Of a stretch of 8,989 bases of DNA, positions 1 through 7,900 are shown in pieces (position 1 is the first letter of the stretch; every line of letters starts with the position of its first letter). The stretch spans positions 1-8,989 of the forward strand of contig CAOKHR010000079.1 of the NCBI GenBank assembly GCA_948468325.1, in the 5' to 3' direction. The position numbers and the translations under genes were made by a program. Source of the DNA: an uncultured Lachnospiraceae bacterium. GTDB taxonomy: Bacteria; Bacillota; Clostridia; Lachnospirales; Lachnospiraceae. Below the pieces are notes generated by a model, which saw nothing but the letters and a program-made list of their open reading frames with translations, made no database searches and had not been told where the DNA came from.

Positions 1-81
1 GTACGTAAGCTGCGAAAATACCGCAGCTAAGTACCGGCGGCAGCAAAAAGCCCTGTCATCAGATTATATCTGCCGCACAAC
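1..81 (+). repeat. Partial, diverged copy of the foldback repeat (copy A)
   Basis: Bases 1-41 are the exact reverse complement of 331-371 inside the other copy. Bases 42-55 match the reverse complement of 317-330 at 11 of 14 positions. From 56 to 83 a gap-free alignment with the other copy falls to about half identity but ends in the same ACAACTA, so the outer end of the element is probably near base 81. The copy is cut on its other side by the window edge. Bases 11-17 and 22-28 can pair as a small hairpin (GCGAAAA-type loop region between AGCTGCG and CGCAGCT arms). No coding capacity is evident. Being a repeat is seen directly; being mobile is inference. Confidence 0.7.
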
Positions 82-290
82 TACATCTTGAAAATCCCAA
101 TATCCTGCCCTGCCGCAAGCAGTCATTCAAAAGATTCGCTGGTTCGTAAATCTACTCTTCGTCCCCAGCACTGAATTGAATATCCGTGAAATAACAAATC
201 TCAATACAACGATACGTCCCCACCCGAACCAACGCAGCGGCCAGGCCTTTTGGACAAGAATCCGTTGAGCTGGGATGAGGCTGTACGCTA
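82..290. other. Non-coding spacer between the two repeat copies
   Basis: I find no gene, tRNA or RNA motif here. It holds two of the three CGTCCCCA octamers (160-167 and 215-222) and a 10-bp block, GGCCTTTTGG at 244-253, that recurs inside the foldback element at 320-329. These may be worn remnants of further repeat units. Open frames that cross it run straight through the inverted repeats on either side and lack ribosome binding sites, so I do not call them genes. Confidence 0.5.
206..223 (+). repeat. Direct repeat, ACAACGA..CGTCCCCAC, first copy
   Basis: ACAACGA followed by TA and CGTCCCCAC matches 426-442, where the same blocks are separated by a single C. The second copy begins with the last five bases of the right terminal repeat of the foldback element and runs outward. 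The shared block may therefore mark the true outer border of that repeat family or a leftover end of another copy. Its function is unknown. Confidence 0.5.
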
Positions 291-430
291 GTTGTACAAA
301 ATATACAATTGAGCTGCAGGGCCTTTTGGCGCCGCCGGTACTTAGCTGCGGTATTTTCGCAGCTTACGTACCGCTGCGAGCGCCAATGAGCGCAAGCGCG
401 CCCGGCGGCCAATTGTATATTTTGCACAAC
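291..430 (-). repeat. 140-bp foldback element, MITE-like (copy B)
   Basis: The ends at 291-311 and 410-430 are inverted repeats of 21 bp with one mismatch (base 296 against 425). Inside, GCCGCCGG at 331-338 pairs with CCGGCGGC at 402-409, directly next to the right terminal repeat. A nested hairpin has arms 344-350 (AGCTGCG) and 358-364 (CGCAGCT), with an outer GGTAC/GTACC pair at 337-341 and 368-372. A GC-rich segment (374-401) holds GAGCGC twice and can form a weaker hairpin. The whole unit could fold as one long structured DNA or RNA. There is no credible open frame and no obvious target-site duplication. A non-autonomous mobile element is my preferred reading; a structured transcript is the alternative. 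Confidence 0.72.
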
Positions 431-442
431 GACCGTCCCCAC
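426..442 (+). repeat. Direct repeat, ACAACGA.CGTCCCCAC, second copy
   Basis: This block overlaps the last bases of the right terminal inverted repeat (410-430) and extends 12 bp beyond it. It matches 206-223 apart from a one-base length difference and the bases at that site. It carries the third CGTCCCCA octamer (434-441). GGGGACG-type words are common in dispersed palindromic repeats of Firmicutes, but that link is only suggestive here. Confidence 0.5.
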
Positions 443-479
443 AACCTCCACCCACACACCCAGTCATCCACCTGATACC

Positions 480-513
480 AAAAGCTGCCGTCAGTACCAT
501 TACTGCGGCAGCT
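480..513 (-). terminator. Factor-independent terminator after clpX
   Basis: On the minus strand an AGCTGCCGCAGTA arm (513-501) pairs with TACTGACGGCAGCT (496-483). This gives 13 base pairs with one bulged A and an ATGG loop, followed at once by TTTT. It lies 21 nt beyond the clpX stop codon, as expected for the end of the tig-clpP-clpX transcript. The T tract is short, so termination may be incomplete. Confidence 0.75.
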
Positions 514-534
514 CCCCCTGTAAATCACTACAGC

Positions 535-1830
535 TTATGCGCTCTTTGATTTTAATAATATGGATTCCTCTTTTTTCTCATCAACGGAATCTATAAAACC
601 TTTTTCTTCTACCATCTTTCTGCTTATCGTGCATTCTTCTATATTTTTGTCAGAAGGAACCGCGTACATCAGATCCATCATAACATTTTCCATAATTGCA
701 CGCAGTCCTCTGGCACCTGTCTGTCTCTCCAACGCTTTTTCTGCAATTGCTTCAATTGCATCTTTATCAAAATGCAGTTCTACCCCGTCCAGTGCAAGAA
801 GTGTCATGTACTGCTTTACAAGTGAATTTTTCGGTTCTGTCAGAATACGGACCAAAGCTTCTTTATCCAGTGAATCCAATGCCACAGTAACCGGCACACG
901 GCCGATAAATTCCGGTATCAGGCCGAATTTGATAAAATCCTGGGGCATTGCGCGTTTGAATGCTTCTCCCGCATTTATATCTTTTCTGTCTCTGACAATT
1001 CCGTTAAATCCGATTGTTTTTTTATCCATACGTGTCTCGATTATTTTCTCAAGACCGTCAAAGGCACCGCCGCAAATAAAAAGAATATTTGACGTATTAA
1101 TCTGAATCAGTTCCTGCTGCGGATGCTTTCTTCCGCCCTGCGGCGGAACAGAAGCAACCGTTCCTTCTAATATTTTTAACAGCGCCTGCTGCACACCTTC
1201 GCCGGAAACATCTCTTGTAATCGAAACATTTTCTGATTTCTTGGTTATTTTATCAATTTCATCAATATAAATGATTCCATGCTGCGCACGTTCAATATTG
1301 TAATCTGCCGCCTGAATAATTTTTAATAGAATGTTCTCTACATCCTCACCCACATAACCTGCCTCTGTCAGTGTTGTAGCATCCGCAATAGCAAAAGGTA
1401 CATTTAAAATACGTGCCAGTGTCTGTGCCAGATAAGTTTTACCGGAGCCGGTAGGGCCTAACATCAAAATATTGCTCTTCTGCAGCTCCACGTCAAGACT
1501 GTCTCCTGCGAGAATCTTTTTATAATGATTGTAAACAGCCACGGATAATACTTTTTTGGCAGTATCCTGCCCAATGACGTATTCATCCAAAAAAGCTTTC
1601 ATTTCTTCCGGCTTTAACAGATTAATCTCCTGCTCCTGTCCGGGTATATCTAAGTCTTCCTCTTCGGCTAATTCTTCCTCAATAATCTCAGCACAAATAT
1701 CTACACATTCATCACAAATATATGCTCCGCTTCCGCTTGGTCCCGCGATCATCTTTCTGACCTGCTCCTGGGTTCTGCCGCAGAAGGAACAGCGGACTTT
1801 CTCTCCTCCGATTATATTTCTTCCTGCCAT
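535..1830 (-). CDS. clpX: ATP-dependent Clp protease ATP-binding subunit ClpX
   Basis: ClpX is the cytoplasmic AAA+ unfoldase that recognises tagged or damaged proteins, unfolds them with ATP and threads them into ClpP. The 431-residue length is normal. The N-terminal zinc-binding domain has Cys14, Cys17, Cys39 and Cys42. The AAA+ module shows Walker A GPTGSGKT (125-132), the pore-loop GYVG (158-161), Walker B with IDEID (189-193), the RKH substrate loop (234-236), an arginine-finger region around EFIGRVP (308-313) and sensor-2 GARGLR (372-377). The IGF loop (273-275), which docks ClpX onto ClpP, is intact, so partnership with the upstream clpP is expected. The ATG at 1830 has GGAG 7 nt upstream (1838-1841) and lies 24 nt after the clpP stop. 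Both suggest co-transcription. The stop is TAA, followed by a terminator. Nothing in it looks degraded. Confidence 0.98.
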   Translation of the reverse strand: MAGRNIIGGEKVRCSFCGRTQEQVRKMIAGPSGSGAYICDECVDICAEIIEEELAEEEDLDIPGQEQEINLLKPEEMKAFLDEYVIGQDTAKKVLSVAVYNHYKKILAGDSLDVELQKSNILMLGPTGSGKTYLAQTLARILNVPFAIADATTLTEAGYVGEDVENILLKIIQAADYNIERAQHGIIYIDEIDKITKKSENVSITRDVSGEGVQQALLKILEGTVASVPPQGGRKHPQQELIQINTSNILFICGGAFDGLEKIIETRMDKKTIGFNGIVRDRKDINAGEAFKRAMPQDFIKFGLIPEFIGRVPVTVALDSLDKEALVRILTEPKNSLVKQYMTLLALDGVELHFDKDAIEAIAEKALERQTGARGLRAIMENVMMDLMYAVPSDKNIEECTISRKMVEEKGFIDSVDEKKEESILLKSKSA

Positions 1831-1854
1831 AATTATACTCCGCTAAATTTAATT

Positions 1855-2442
1855 TTATTTTTCACGATTAGTAATGACGAGATCGATTAATCCATATTCT
1901 TTTGCTTCCTGTGCGGAAAGGTAATGATCTCTTTCCGTATCCGCTGCAATTACTTCGTATGGTTTTCCTGTATTATCTGCCAGAATCTGATTTAAACGCT
2001 TCTTGGTTTTTAAAATATTCTCCGCCGCAATTTCGATTTCCGTTGCCTGTCCCTTTGCTCCCCCGGAAGGCTGATGAATCATAATCTCGGCATTCGGCAG
2101 CGCCATTCTCTTGCCCTTTGTGCCTCCGGCCAGCAAAAATGCTCCCATGCTTGCCGCCATTCCGATACAAATTGTGGATACGTCACATTTAATATACTGC
2201 ATGGTGTCATAAATTGCAAGCCCTGCCGTTACAACACCGCCCGGAGAATTGATATATAACTGAATATCTTTTCCGGGATCTTCTGATTCCAGAAACAAAA
2301 GCTGTGCTACTGTCAGGCTTGCGGTTGTCTCATTGACCTCTTCCCCCAGAAAAATAATTCTGTCTTTTAATAACCGTGAGTAGATGTCATAACTCCGTTC
2401 GCCTCTGCTCGTCTGCTCAATGACATAAGGTACTAAACTCAT
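1855..2442 (-). CDS. clpP: ATP-dependent Clp protease proteolytic subunit ClpP
   Basis: ClpP is the self-compartmentalised serine peptidase that forms a 14-subunit barrel and degrades proteins fed in by ClpX (and by ClpC or ClpA-type partners where present). At 195 residues it has the usual length. The catalytic triad is visible as Ser98 in MAASMG, His123 in MIHQPSGG and Asp172 in TERDHY. SPGG at 66-69 forms the oxyanion-hole region. The N-terminal MSLVPYVIEQTSRGERSYDIYSRLL-type segment is typical; residues 1-10 probably include a short propeptide. The ATG at 2442 has a perfect AGGAGG 8 nt upstream (2451-2456). clpP sits between tig and clpX, the standard arrangement in many bacteria. A GC-rich hairpin just upstream of its ribosome binding site may tune its expression relative to tig. 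Confidence 0.98.
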   Translation of the reverse strand: MSLVPYVIEQTSRGERSYDIYSRLLKDRIIFLGEEVNETTASLTVAQLLFLESEDPGKDIQLYINSPGGVVTAGLAIYDTMQYIKCDVSTICIGMAASMGAFLLAGGTKGKRMALPNAEIMIHQPSGGAKGQATEIEIAAENILKTKKRLNQILADNTGKPYEVIAADTERDHYLSAQEAKEYGLIDLVITNREK

Positions 2443-2468
2443 ATCTTTCGCCTCCTCATTATAAATGA

Positions 2469-2487
2469 CCGGCTCTTTCAGAGCCGG
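2469..2487 (-). promoter_or_regulatory. Intercistronic GC-rich hairpin between tig and clpP
   Basis: CCGGCTCT and AGAGCCGG form a perfect 8-bp stem with a GAA loop. The flanking ATAAAT and ATTTAT can extend it across a small internal loop. On the transcript it is followed by TCATTTATAATG and then the clpP ribosome binding site (2451-2456), not by a clean U tract. It therefore looks more like an attenuator, RNA-processing or mRNA-stability element than a full terminator. The structure is seen; its role is inferred. Confidence 0.6.
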
Positions 2488-2510
2488 CCCATAAATTTAT
2501 TTGCTCTTAA

Positions 2511-3800
2511 TTATTCGCTTTCTTTTACATTGTCCATAATCAGTGCAATGGCCTTTTGAATTGCAAGATCTTTCTTCATGGAATCTTTCTCGGAATCGCC
2601 TAACATCTCTAATATCTTATCGCTTTCCATGCCGTATGCAGCCGCCATCTTCTCGGCCTCAGCCTTTACATCATCTTCCGTGACTTCTATCTTCTCTTCT
2701 TCGGCTATTTTTTCTAATACCAGGCTGCTTTTGATACGCTTCACCGCATCCGGCCTTACCTGGTCTTTTAATTTATCCACTGTCAGACCGGAGAACTGCA
2801 TATACTGCTCAAAACTCAATCCCTGCTGTGAAATCCTCTGCGCAAACTCGTCAATCATAACTTCCACCTGAGTTTCTGTCATTGCTTCCGGTATCTCCAT
2901 GGAAGAACTCTCTACAATCTTGTCAATTGCCTCGTCTTCCTGTGCATGCCTTGCTTCTGTCTCTTTTGTCTCTGTAAGACGTTTTTTCACATCTTCCCGA
3001 TATTCCTCCAGCGTATCAAATTCCGATACGTCCTGCGCAAATTCATCATCTAATTCCGGCAGCTCTTTTGTCTTAATTTCGTGAATCTTAACCTTAAACA
3101 TTGCCGGTTTGCCTGCAAGATCCTCTGCATGGTACTCTTCGGGGAAAGTTACGTTTATTTCTGCTTCATCGCCGCTGTTCTTTCCGATTAACTGCTCTTC
3201 AAATGTATCAATAAAGGAGTGGGAACCGATTTCCAGAGACTGGTTTTCACCTTTGCCGCCTTCAAACGCAATTCCGTCAACAAATCCCTCGTAATCAATG
3301 ACTGCCGTGTCTCCTTCTGCAATCGGACGATCTTCTACCGTAATAATTCTTGCATTGTTGTTTCTCTCTTTTTCAATTGCCTCAGCAACCTCATCATCTG
3401 TTACGGTTATATCAGCTTTCGCTACAGCGACACCTTTGTATTCACCAAGCGAAACCTCAGGCTTTACAGCTACTTCCGCCGTAAAAATAAATGGTTTGCC
3501 TTTCTGAATCTGAGTGATGTCGATTGTCGGGCGGGATACAATATCAATACCGGATTCGTCTGCCGCCGGTCCATAATTCTCACGAATCAGCTGATTTGCC
3601 GCGTCCTCATAAAAAATTTCCGGACCATACATTTTTTCAATCATGTTCCTCGGCACTTTACCCTTACGGAATCCCGGAAGGCTAATCATGTTCTTTTGTT
3701 TTAAATATGCTTCCTGCAATGCCTTCTCCAGCTTATCCTCAGATACTTCGATTGTAAGCTTTGCCATATTATTTTCTAAAGTTTCTACTTGTACGCTCAT
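2511..3800 (-). CDS. tig: Trigger factor, ribosome-associated chaperone and prolyl isomerase
   Basis: Trigger factor binds the ribosome at the exit tunnel and shields nascent chains in the cytoplasm. Numbered from the start chosen here (429 residues), the N-terminal ribosome-binding domain carries the signature GFRKGKVP (43-50). An FKBP-type peptidyl-prolyl isomerase domain spans about 160-243 (from EGDTAVIDYEGF to FKVKIHEI). The rest is the helical C-terminal chaperone domain. I chose the ATG at 3800 because AGGAGG lies 11 nt before it (3812-3817) and because MSVQVETLENNMAKLTIEV is the usual N-terminus of the family. A longer in-frame start at 3830 adds ten residues but has no ribosome binding site, overlaps this AGGAGG and lies right at the expected transcription start. 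The gene has its own sigma-A promoter and leads the tig-clpP-clpX group. Confidence 0.97.
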   Translation of the reverse strand: MSVQVETLENNMAKLTIEVSEDKLEKALQEAYLKQKNMISLPGFRKGKVPRNMIEKMYGPEIFYEDAANQLIRENYGPAADESGIDIVSRPTIDITQIQKGKPFIFTAEVAVKPEVSLGEYKGVAVAKADITVTDDEVAEAIEKERNNNARIITVEDRPIAEGDTAVIDYEGFVDGIAFEGGKGENQSLEIGSHSFIDTFEEQLIGKNSGDEAEINVTFPEEYHAEDLAGKPAMFKVKIHEIKTKELPELDDEFAQDVSEFDTLEEYREDVKKRLTETKETEARHAQEDEAIDKIVESSSMEIPEAMTETQVEVMIDEFAQRISQQGLSFEQYMQFSGLTVDKLKDQVRPDAVKRIKSSLVLEKIAEEEKIEVTEDDVKAEAEKMAAAYGMESDKILEMLGDSEKDSMKKDLAIQKAIALIMDNVKESE

Positions 3801-3836
3801 GCTAACTGTTTCCTCCTTCGCTGCAGTCATTCAGAT

Positions 3837-3865
3837 ATTATATCATATGAGTTATTAAATTACAA
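3837..3865 (-). promoter_or_regulatory. Sigma-A promoter for tig-clpP-clpX
   Basis: On the minus strand TTGTAA (3860-3865) is followed by a 17-nt AT-rich spacer and a perfect TATAAT (3837-3842). Transcription would start near 3830, giving a leader of about 30 nt that contains the tig AGGAGG. No CIRCE element (the HrcA operator) and no CtsR-like heptad repeat is visible around it, so these heat-shock repressors probably do not act here. The -35 box matches the consensus at four of six bases. Confidence 0.72.
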
Positions 3866-3870
3866 GAAAA

Positions 3871-4845
3871 TTAATTCGAAAGATTCTTCGCAACTTCCAA
3901 CTGATATTCCGGTATGGCTTTTTCCATAGAAAGCGCCTCGTTAATATCAAAATCTACAAAGTCGCCGTTCCGGTAAGCCACAACACGGTTTGATTTGCCC
4001 TGGCAGAGCAGATTTACCGCATAAGCTCCCATAATCGATGCATATACACGGTCTTTACAAGTCGGACTTCCGCCGCGCTGCATGTGGCCTAAAATCGTCG
4101 CTCTCGTCTCCATTCCGGTCGCTGCCTCAATTCGCTTCGCCATGCTCACAGAATGGCCGATGCCTTCTGCGTTTACAATAATATAATGCTTTTTCCCGCG
4201 TTTTCTGTTTTCAATAATGTGATTTACCAGTTTCTGTTCATCGTAATCATAGCGCTCCGGCAGAAGAATGTCTTCTGCGCCGTTGGCAATTCCTGTCCAG
4301 AGCGCAATATAACCTGCGCCGCGTCCCATTACTTCAATGATGCTGCAGCGCTCGTGGGACGTCGATGTATCACGCACTTTATCAATTGCCTGCATTGCCG
4401 TATTGACTGCCGTATCAAATCCAATCGTATACTCCGAACAATTAATGTCCAGATCAATCGTACCCGGAATGCCGACGGTATTAATTCCAAATGACGCAAG
4501 CTTTTGTGCGCCGCGGAAAGAACCGTCTCCTCCGATGACGATTACCCCGTCAATTCCGTGCTTTCTGCAGATTTCAGCGCCGCGCTTCTGCCCTTCTTCT
4601 CTTGTGAATTCTTCGCATCTTGCCGTCTGAAGGATCGTACCCCCGCGCTGTATCGTATCGGATACGTCTCTTGCCTGCATATCAATAATCTCTTCTGCCA
4701 GAAGTCCTGCATATCCTCTTTTAATTCCCTTTACCGCGAGCTTTTTGCCAAGTGCTTCACGGACAACTGCACGAATTGCAGCATTCATTCCGGGGGCATC
4801 GCCGCCGCTGGTCAGTACGCCTATTGTTTTCATTTCCTTTGCCAT
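3871..4845 (-). CDS. pfkA: ATP-dependent 6-phosphofructokinase
   Basis: The enzyme phosphorylates fructose 6-phosphate to fructose 1,6-bisphosphate, the committed step of glycolysis. The product is 324 residues, close to the usual 320. It shows SGGDAPGMNA near the N-terminus (13-22), the nucleotide motif GGDGS (105-109), PGTID (127-131) and MGRGAG (173-178). Gly108 after GGD, and Gly rather than Lys before TID, point to ATP rather than pyrophosphate as phosphoryl donor. The catalytic Asp131 is present, but the usual TIDND reads TIDLD (Leu132). I chose the ATG at 4845 because AGGAGGG (4853-4859) sits 7 nt upstream. An in-frame TTG at 4851 almost touches that site and is unlikely. The gene starts 63 nt after dnaE, an order also known in Firmicutes. 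No separate promoter is obvious in the gap. Confidence 0.96.
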   Translation of the reverse strand: MAKEMKTIGVLTSGGDAPGMNAAIRAVVREALGKKLAVKGIKRGYAGLLAEEIIDMQARDVSDTIQRGGTILQTARCEEFTREEGQKRGAEICRKHGIDGVIVIGGDGSFRGAQKLASFGINTVGIPGTIDLDINCSEYTIGFDTAVNTAMQAIDKVRDTSTSHERCSIIEVMGRGAGYIALWTGIANGAEDILLPERYDYDEQKLVNHIIENRKRGKKHYIIVNAEGIGHSVSMAKRIEAATGMETRATILGHMQRGGSPTCKDRVYASIMGAYAVNLLCQGKSNRVVAYRNGDFVDFDINEALSMEKAIPEYQLEVAKNLSN

Positions 4846-4908
4846 GCACAATCCCTCCTGTTGATGTTCACTTTAAAATCCGTCTCAATTTCTTTTATTT
4901 TAATATCT

Positions 4909-7900
4909 TTACCCTCTGTTTTCAATAGCCTTTTCTACAACTTTTACATTTTTTGCACCGAATTTTTCTGCAAGCTTCTCCTGAAGCTTTTTATCAATGC
5001 AGACACTGCGGCTTGCCGGAAGACGCTTTATTGCTTTATCGGAAGAAAGATAGATTACGACCTCATCATTTCCGTCGGAGTCCGCAAGCGCCCCGTAAAG
5101 TTCTTCTTCTTTTGTCTTAAATGCCTCCTTATCCGCAAACTGTATCCACAGTTCTCTTTTTGCAGCATCAAACGGATATACCTTTTCGCAGATCACTTTG
5201 CCGTTTTTTTCCTCTTCTACATTGGCTCTTCCGCGGATAAAGACTTTTTCTTCTTTCTGCATCAGCATCTGGTTTTTCTCATAGTCTCTCGGAAAAACGA
5301 CAACTTCCACTGTTCCAAACAAATCCTCAACTGTCAGAAAGGCCATAGCCTGATTATTTTTGGTATACTTAACCGTTTTATCCGTTATCATGCCTCCGAC
5401 CGTAACCCGTTCGCCGTCTCTGACTTTTGTTGCTCCGGTTTCCTCATCCAGCAGAAAATCCGCAGTAACAGCAGTGATATTTTTCCGCCAGCATCCCTCA
5501 TATTCTTCTAACGGATGTCCGCTGATGTATACGCCCAGTACTTCTTTTTCAAATCCAAGCAGAAGCTCTTTTTCATACTCTCCTACATCCGGCAAAACGT
5601 CTTCATACTCTTTTCTCTCTTCTTCTGACACCAGATCAAATAAACTCATCTGTCCGGTCATGGAATTTTTTTTCTCCTGGCTTATGCCGTCCATCATAGA
5701 TACATAAGAAAACATCTTCTGCTTTCTGGTTCCGGCAAGATTATCCATCGCGCCGGCCTTAATGAAGTTCTCAACTGCTCTTTTATTCACTTCGCTGCCG
5801 CTCATTCTCGAAAGGAAGTCCCGCAGTGAAGAAAACTTTCCTCCCCGCTGCCTTTCCTCTAAAATAGCGGCAATCACGGGACGTCCTACACTTTTGATCG
5901 CGGAAAGCCCGTAACGGATTTTATTGCCGGAAACAGAAAACTCGCTTTCCCCTTCATTTATATCGGGCGGAAGGATTTCAATCCCCATCTTTCTGCAGGT
6001 TAAAATATATTCTGAAACTTTCGTCACATGGTCCTGCACGGAAGTCATCAGCGCCGCCATATATTCTACCGGATAATAATATTTCAAATATGCCGTCTGA
6101 TAAGCCACGACTGCATAAGCGGCCGCATGGGATTTATTAAACGCATATTTCGCAAAATCAATCATTTCATCAAATATTTTATTGGCCGTTTTCTCTTCAA
6201 TTCCGTTTGCCAGACAGCCGGGCACATTTTCTTCCTGATTCCCGTAGACAAAATTTTTACGCTCCTGTTCCATCACAGACTGCTTCTTCTTCGACATGGC
6301 GCGCCGCACCAGATCGCTTCGTCCCAGAGTATAACCTGCCAAATCCCGTACAATCTGCATTACCTGTTCCTGATACACAATACAGCCATACGTAGGCTCT
6401 AAAATCGGTTCCAGCTGCGGACAGTCGTAAGCAATTTTTCCCGACTGGTTTTTGCCCCTGATATATGCCGGAATAAAATCCATCGGTCCCGGCCGGTAAA
6501 GCGCAATCCCCGCAATGATGTCTTCCAGATTCTGCGGTTTTAACTCTTTCATAAAGTTCTTCATGCCCGCGCTTTCCAGCTGGAACACACCGTCTGTCTT
6601 TCCGGTTCCCAAAGATTCAAAAACTTTTTTATCGTCAAAATCTATCTTGTCAATATCCAGAGAAATGCCATGGTTTTTCTCTGCCATTTTTACTGCATTC
6701 AAAATGACAGTCAGCGTTCTAAGCCCCAGAAAATCCATTTTAAGAAGACCCAGCTCTTCAATCGTCGTCATCGTAAACTGCGTGGTAAGCATCCCGTCAA
6801 TTCCAAGGCAGAGCGGCACATATTCTTCCATCGGCTTCTGGGAAATTACGACTCCGGCAGCATGTGTCGAAGAATGCCGCGGCAGCCCCTCTAACCTTTT
6901 GGACATATCAATCAGCCGCTTCACACTCTCGTCGTTCTCATACCGTGTACGCAGCTCCGGATTCATCTTCAGCGCTTTCTCAATCGTGATTCCCAGCTCA
7001 TTCGGAATGCCCTTTGCTATAACGTCTACAAAAGCATACGGCAGATCCATCACACGGCCCACGTCGCGGATAACGCCCCGCGCCGCCAGAGTACCAAACG
7101 TAACAATCTGCGTTACGCAATCCCTGCCGTATTTATCAATGACATAGTCAATGACTTCCTGACGTCTTTCAAAGCAAAAATCTACGTCAATATCAGGCAT
7201 GGAAATACGTTCCGGATTTAAAAACCGTTCAAAAATCAAATGATACCGAATCGGATCTATATTTGTAATTCCGGTTGTATAAGATACCAGGCTTCCGGCA
7301 GCGCTTCCGCGCCCCGGCCCTACAATAATTCCGTTTTCCCTTGCAAAACGTATATAATCCCACACAATCAGAAAATATTCCACATATCCCATATTCCGGA
7401 TTACATCCAGCTCATACCGGAGCCGTTCTTTCAATTCCTCCGTTACGTCTGTATAGCGTTCTTTTAAACCCTCATAACAGAGCTTTTCCAGAAATTCATA
7501 TGTTGTAAATCCATCCGGAACAGGAAAATCCGGAAGTTTTGTTTTTCCGAATTCAATTTCCACATGGCAGCGGTCTGCAATTTTCTGCGTATTTGAAACT
7601 GCTTCCTGTGCATAAGGGAAAAGCTTTCGCATTTCCTCTTCGGATTTGACATAATACTGCCCGCCCTCATAGCGCATGCGGTTTTCATCCGCCAGCTTTT
7701 TTCCCGTCTGAAGGCACAGCAGAATATCATGGGAATCCGCATCTTCTTCGTACGTATAGTGCACATCATTCGTTGCCACCAGCTCAATTCCCGTTTCTTT
7801 GGAAAGCCTTAAAAGCTGCTGGTTTACTGTCTGCTGCTGTGCAATCCCGTGGTCCTGCAGTTCCAGAAAGAAACTGCCTTTGCCAAAGCATTTCTGATAT

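Noticed and set aside
130..160. Possible tRNA T-arm from GGTTCG near 140
   Set aside because: The following bases do not match the TTCRANNC loop, no matching acceptor, D or anticodon arms are found on either strand.
1..442. CRISPR array suggested by repeated words in the left end
   Set aside because: The repeats are few, mostly inverted rather than direct, unequal in length and not separated by even spacers; no cas genes are in view.
152..457. Minus-strand open frame of 101 codons over the repeat region
   Set aside because: It begins at a GTG without a convincing ribosome binding site, lies past the clpX terminator, and most of it is the translated foldback element including both inverted repeats. 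Similar peptides may appear in databases as hypothetical proteins only because the repeat is multi-copy.
275..475. Plus-strand open frame of 66 codons across the foldback element
   Set aside because: It is made of the inverted-repeat sequence, has no ribosome binding site and no protein-like character.
560..1105. Plus-strand frame of 181 codons antisense to clpX
   Set aside because: Ser/Ile/Phe-rich product mirrors the reverse complement of clpX codons; no independent start signal.
2456..2466. TATAAT-like word just ahead of clpP as a second promoter
   Set aside because: Transcription from it would start at or past the clpP AGGAGG, removing the ribosome binding site, and the hairpin occupies the place of the -35 box.
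4504..5511. Long plus-strand frame of 335 codons antisense to pfkA and dnaE
   Set aside because: It is antisense to two well-supported genes, spans their junction, and its Phe/Ile/Cys-rich product is typical of the reverse strand of AT-rich third positions. There is no promoter or ribosome binding site.
7464..7787. Minus-strand frame of 107 codons within dnaE
   Set aside because: It is another reading frame of the intact dnaE gene, whose protein is continuous with conserved motifs on both sides, so there is no frameshift to explain.
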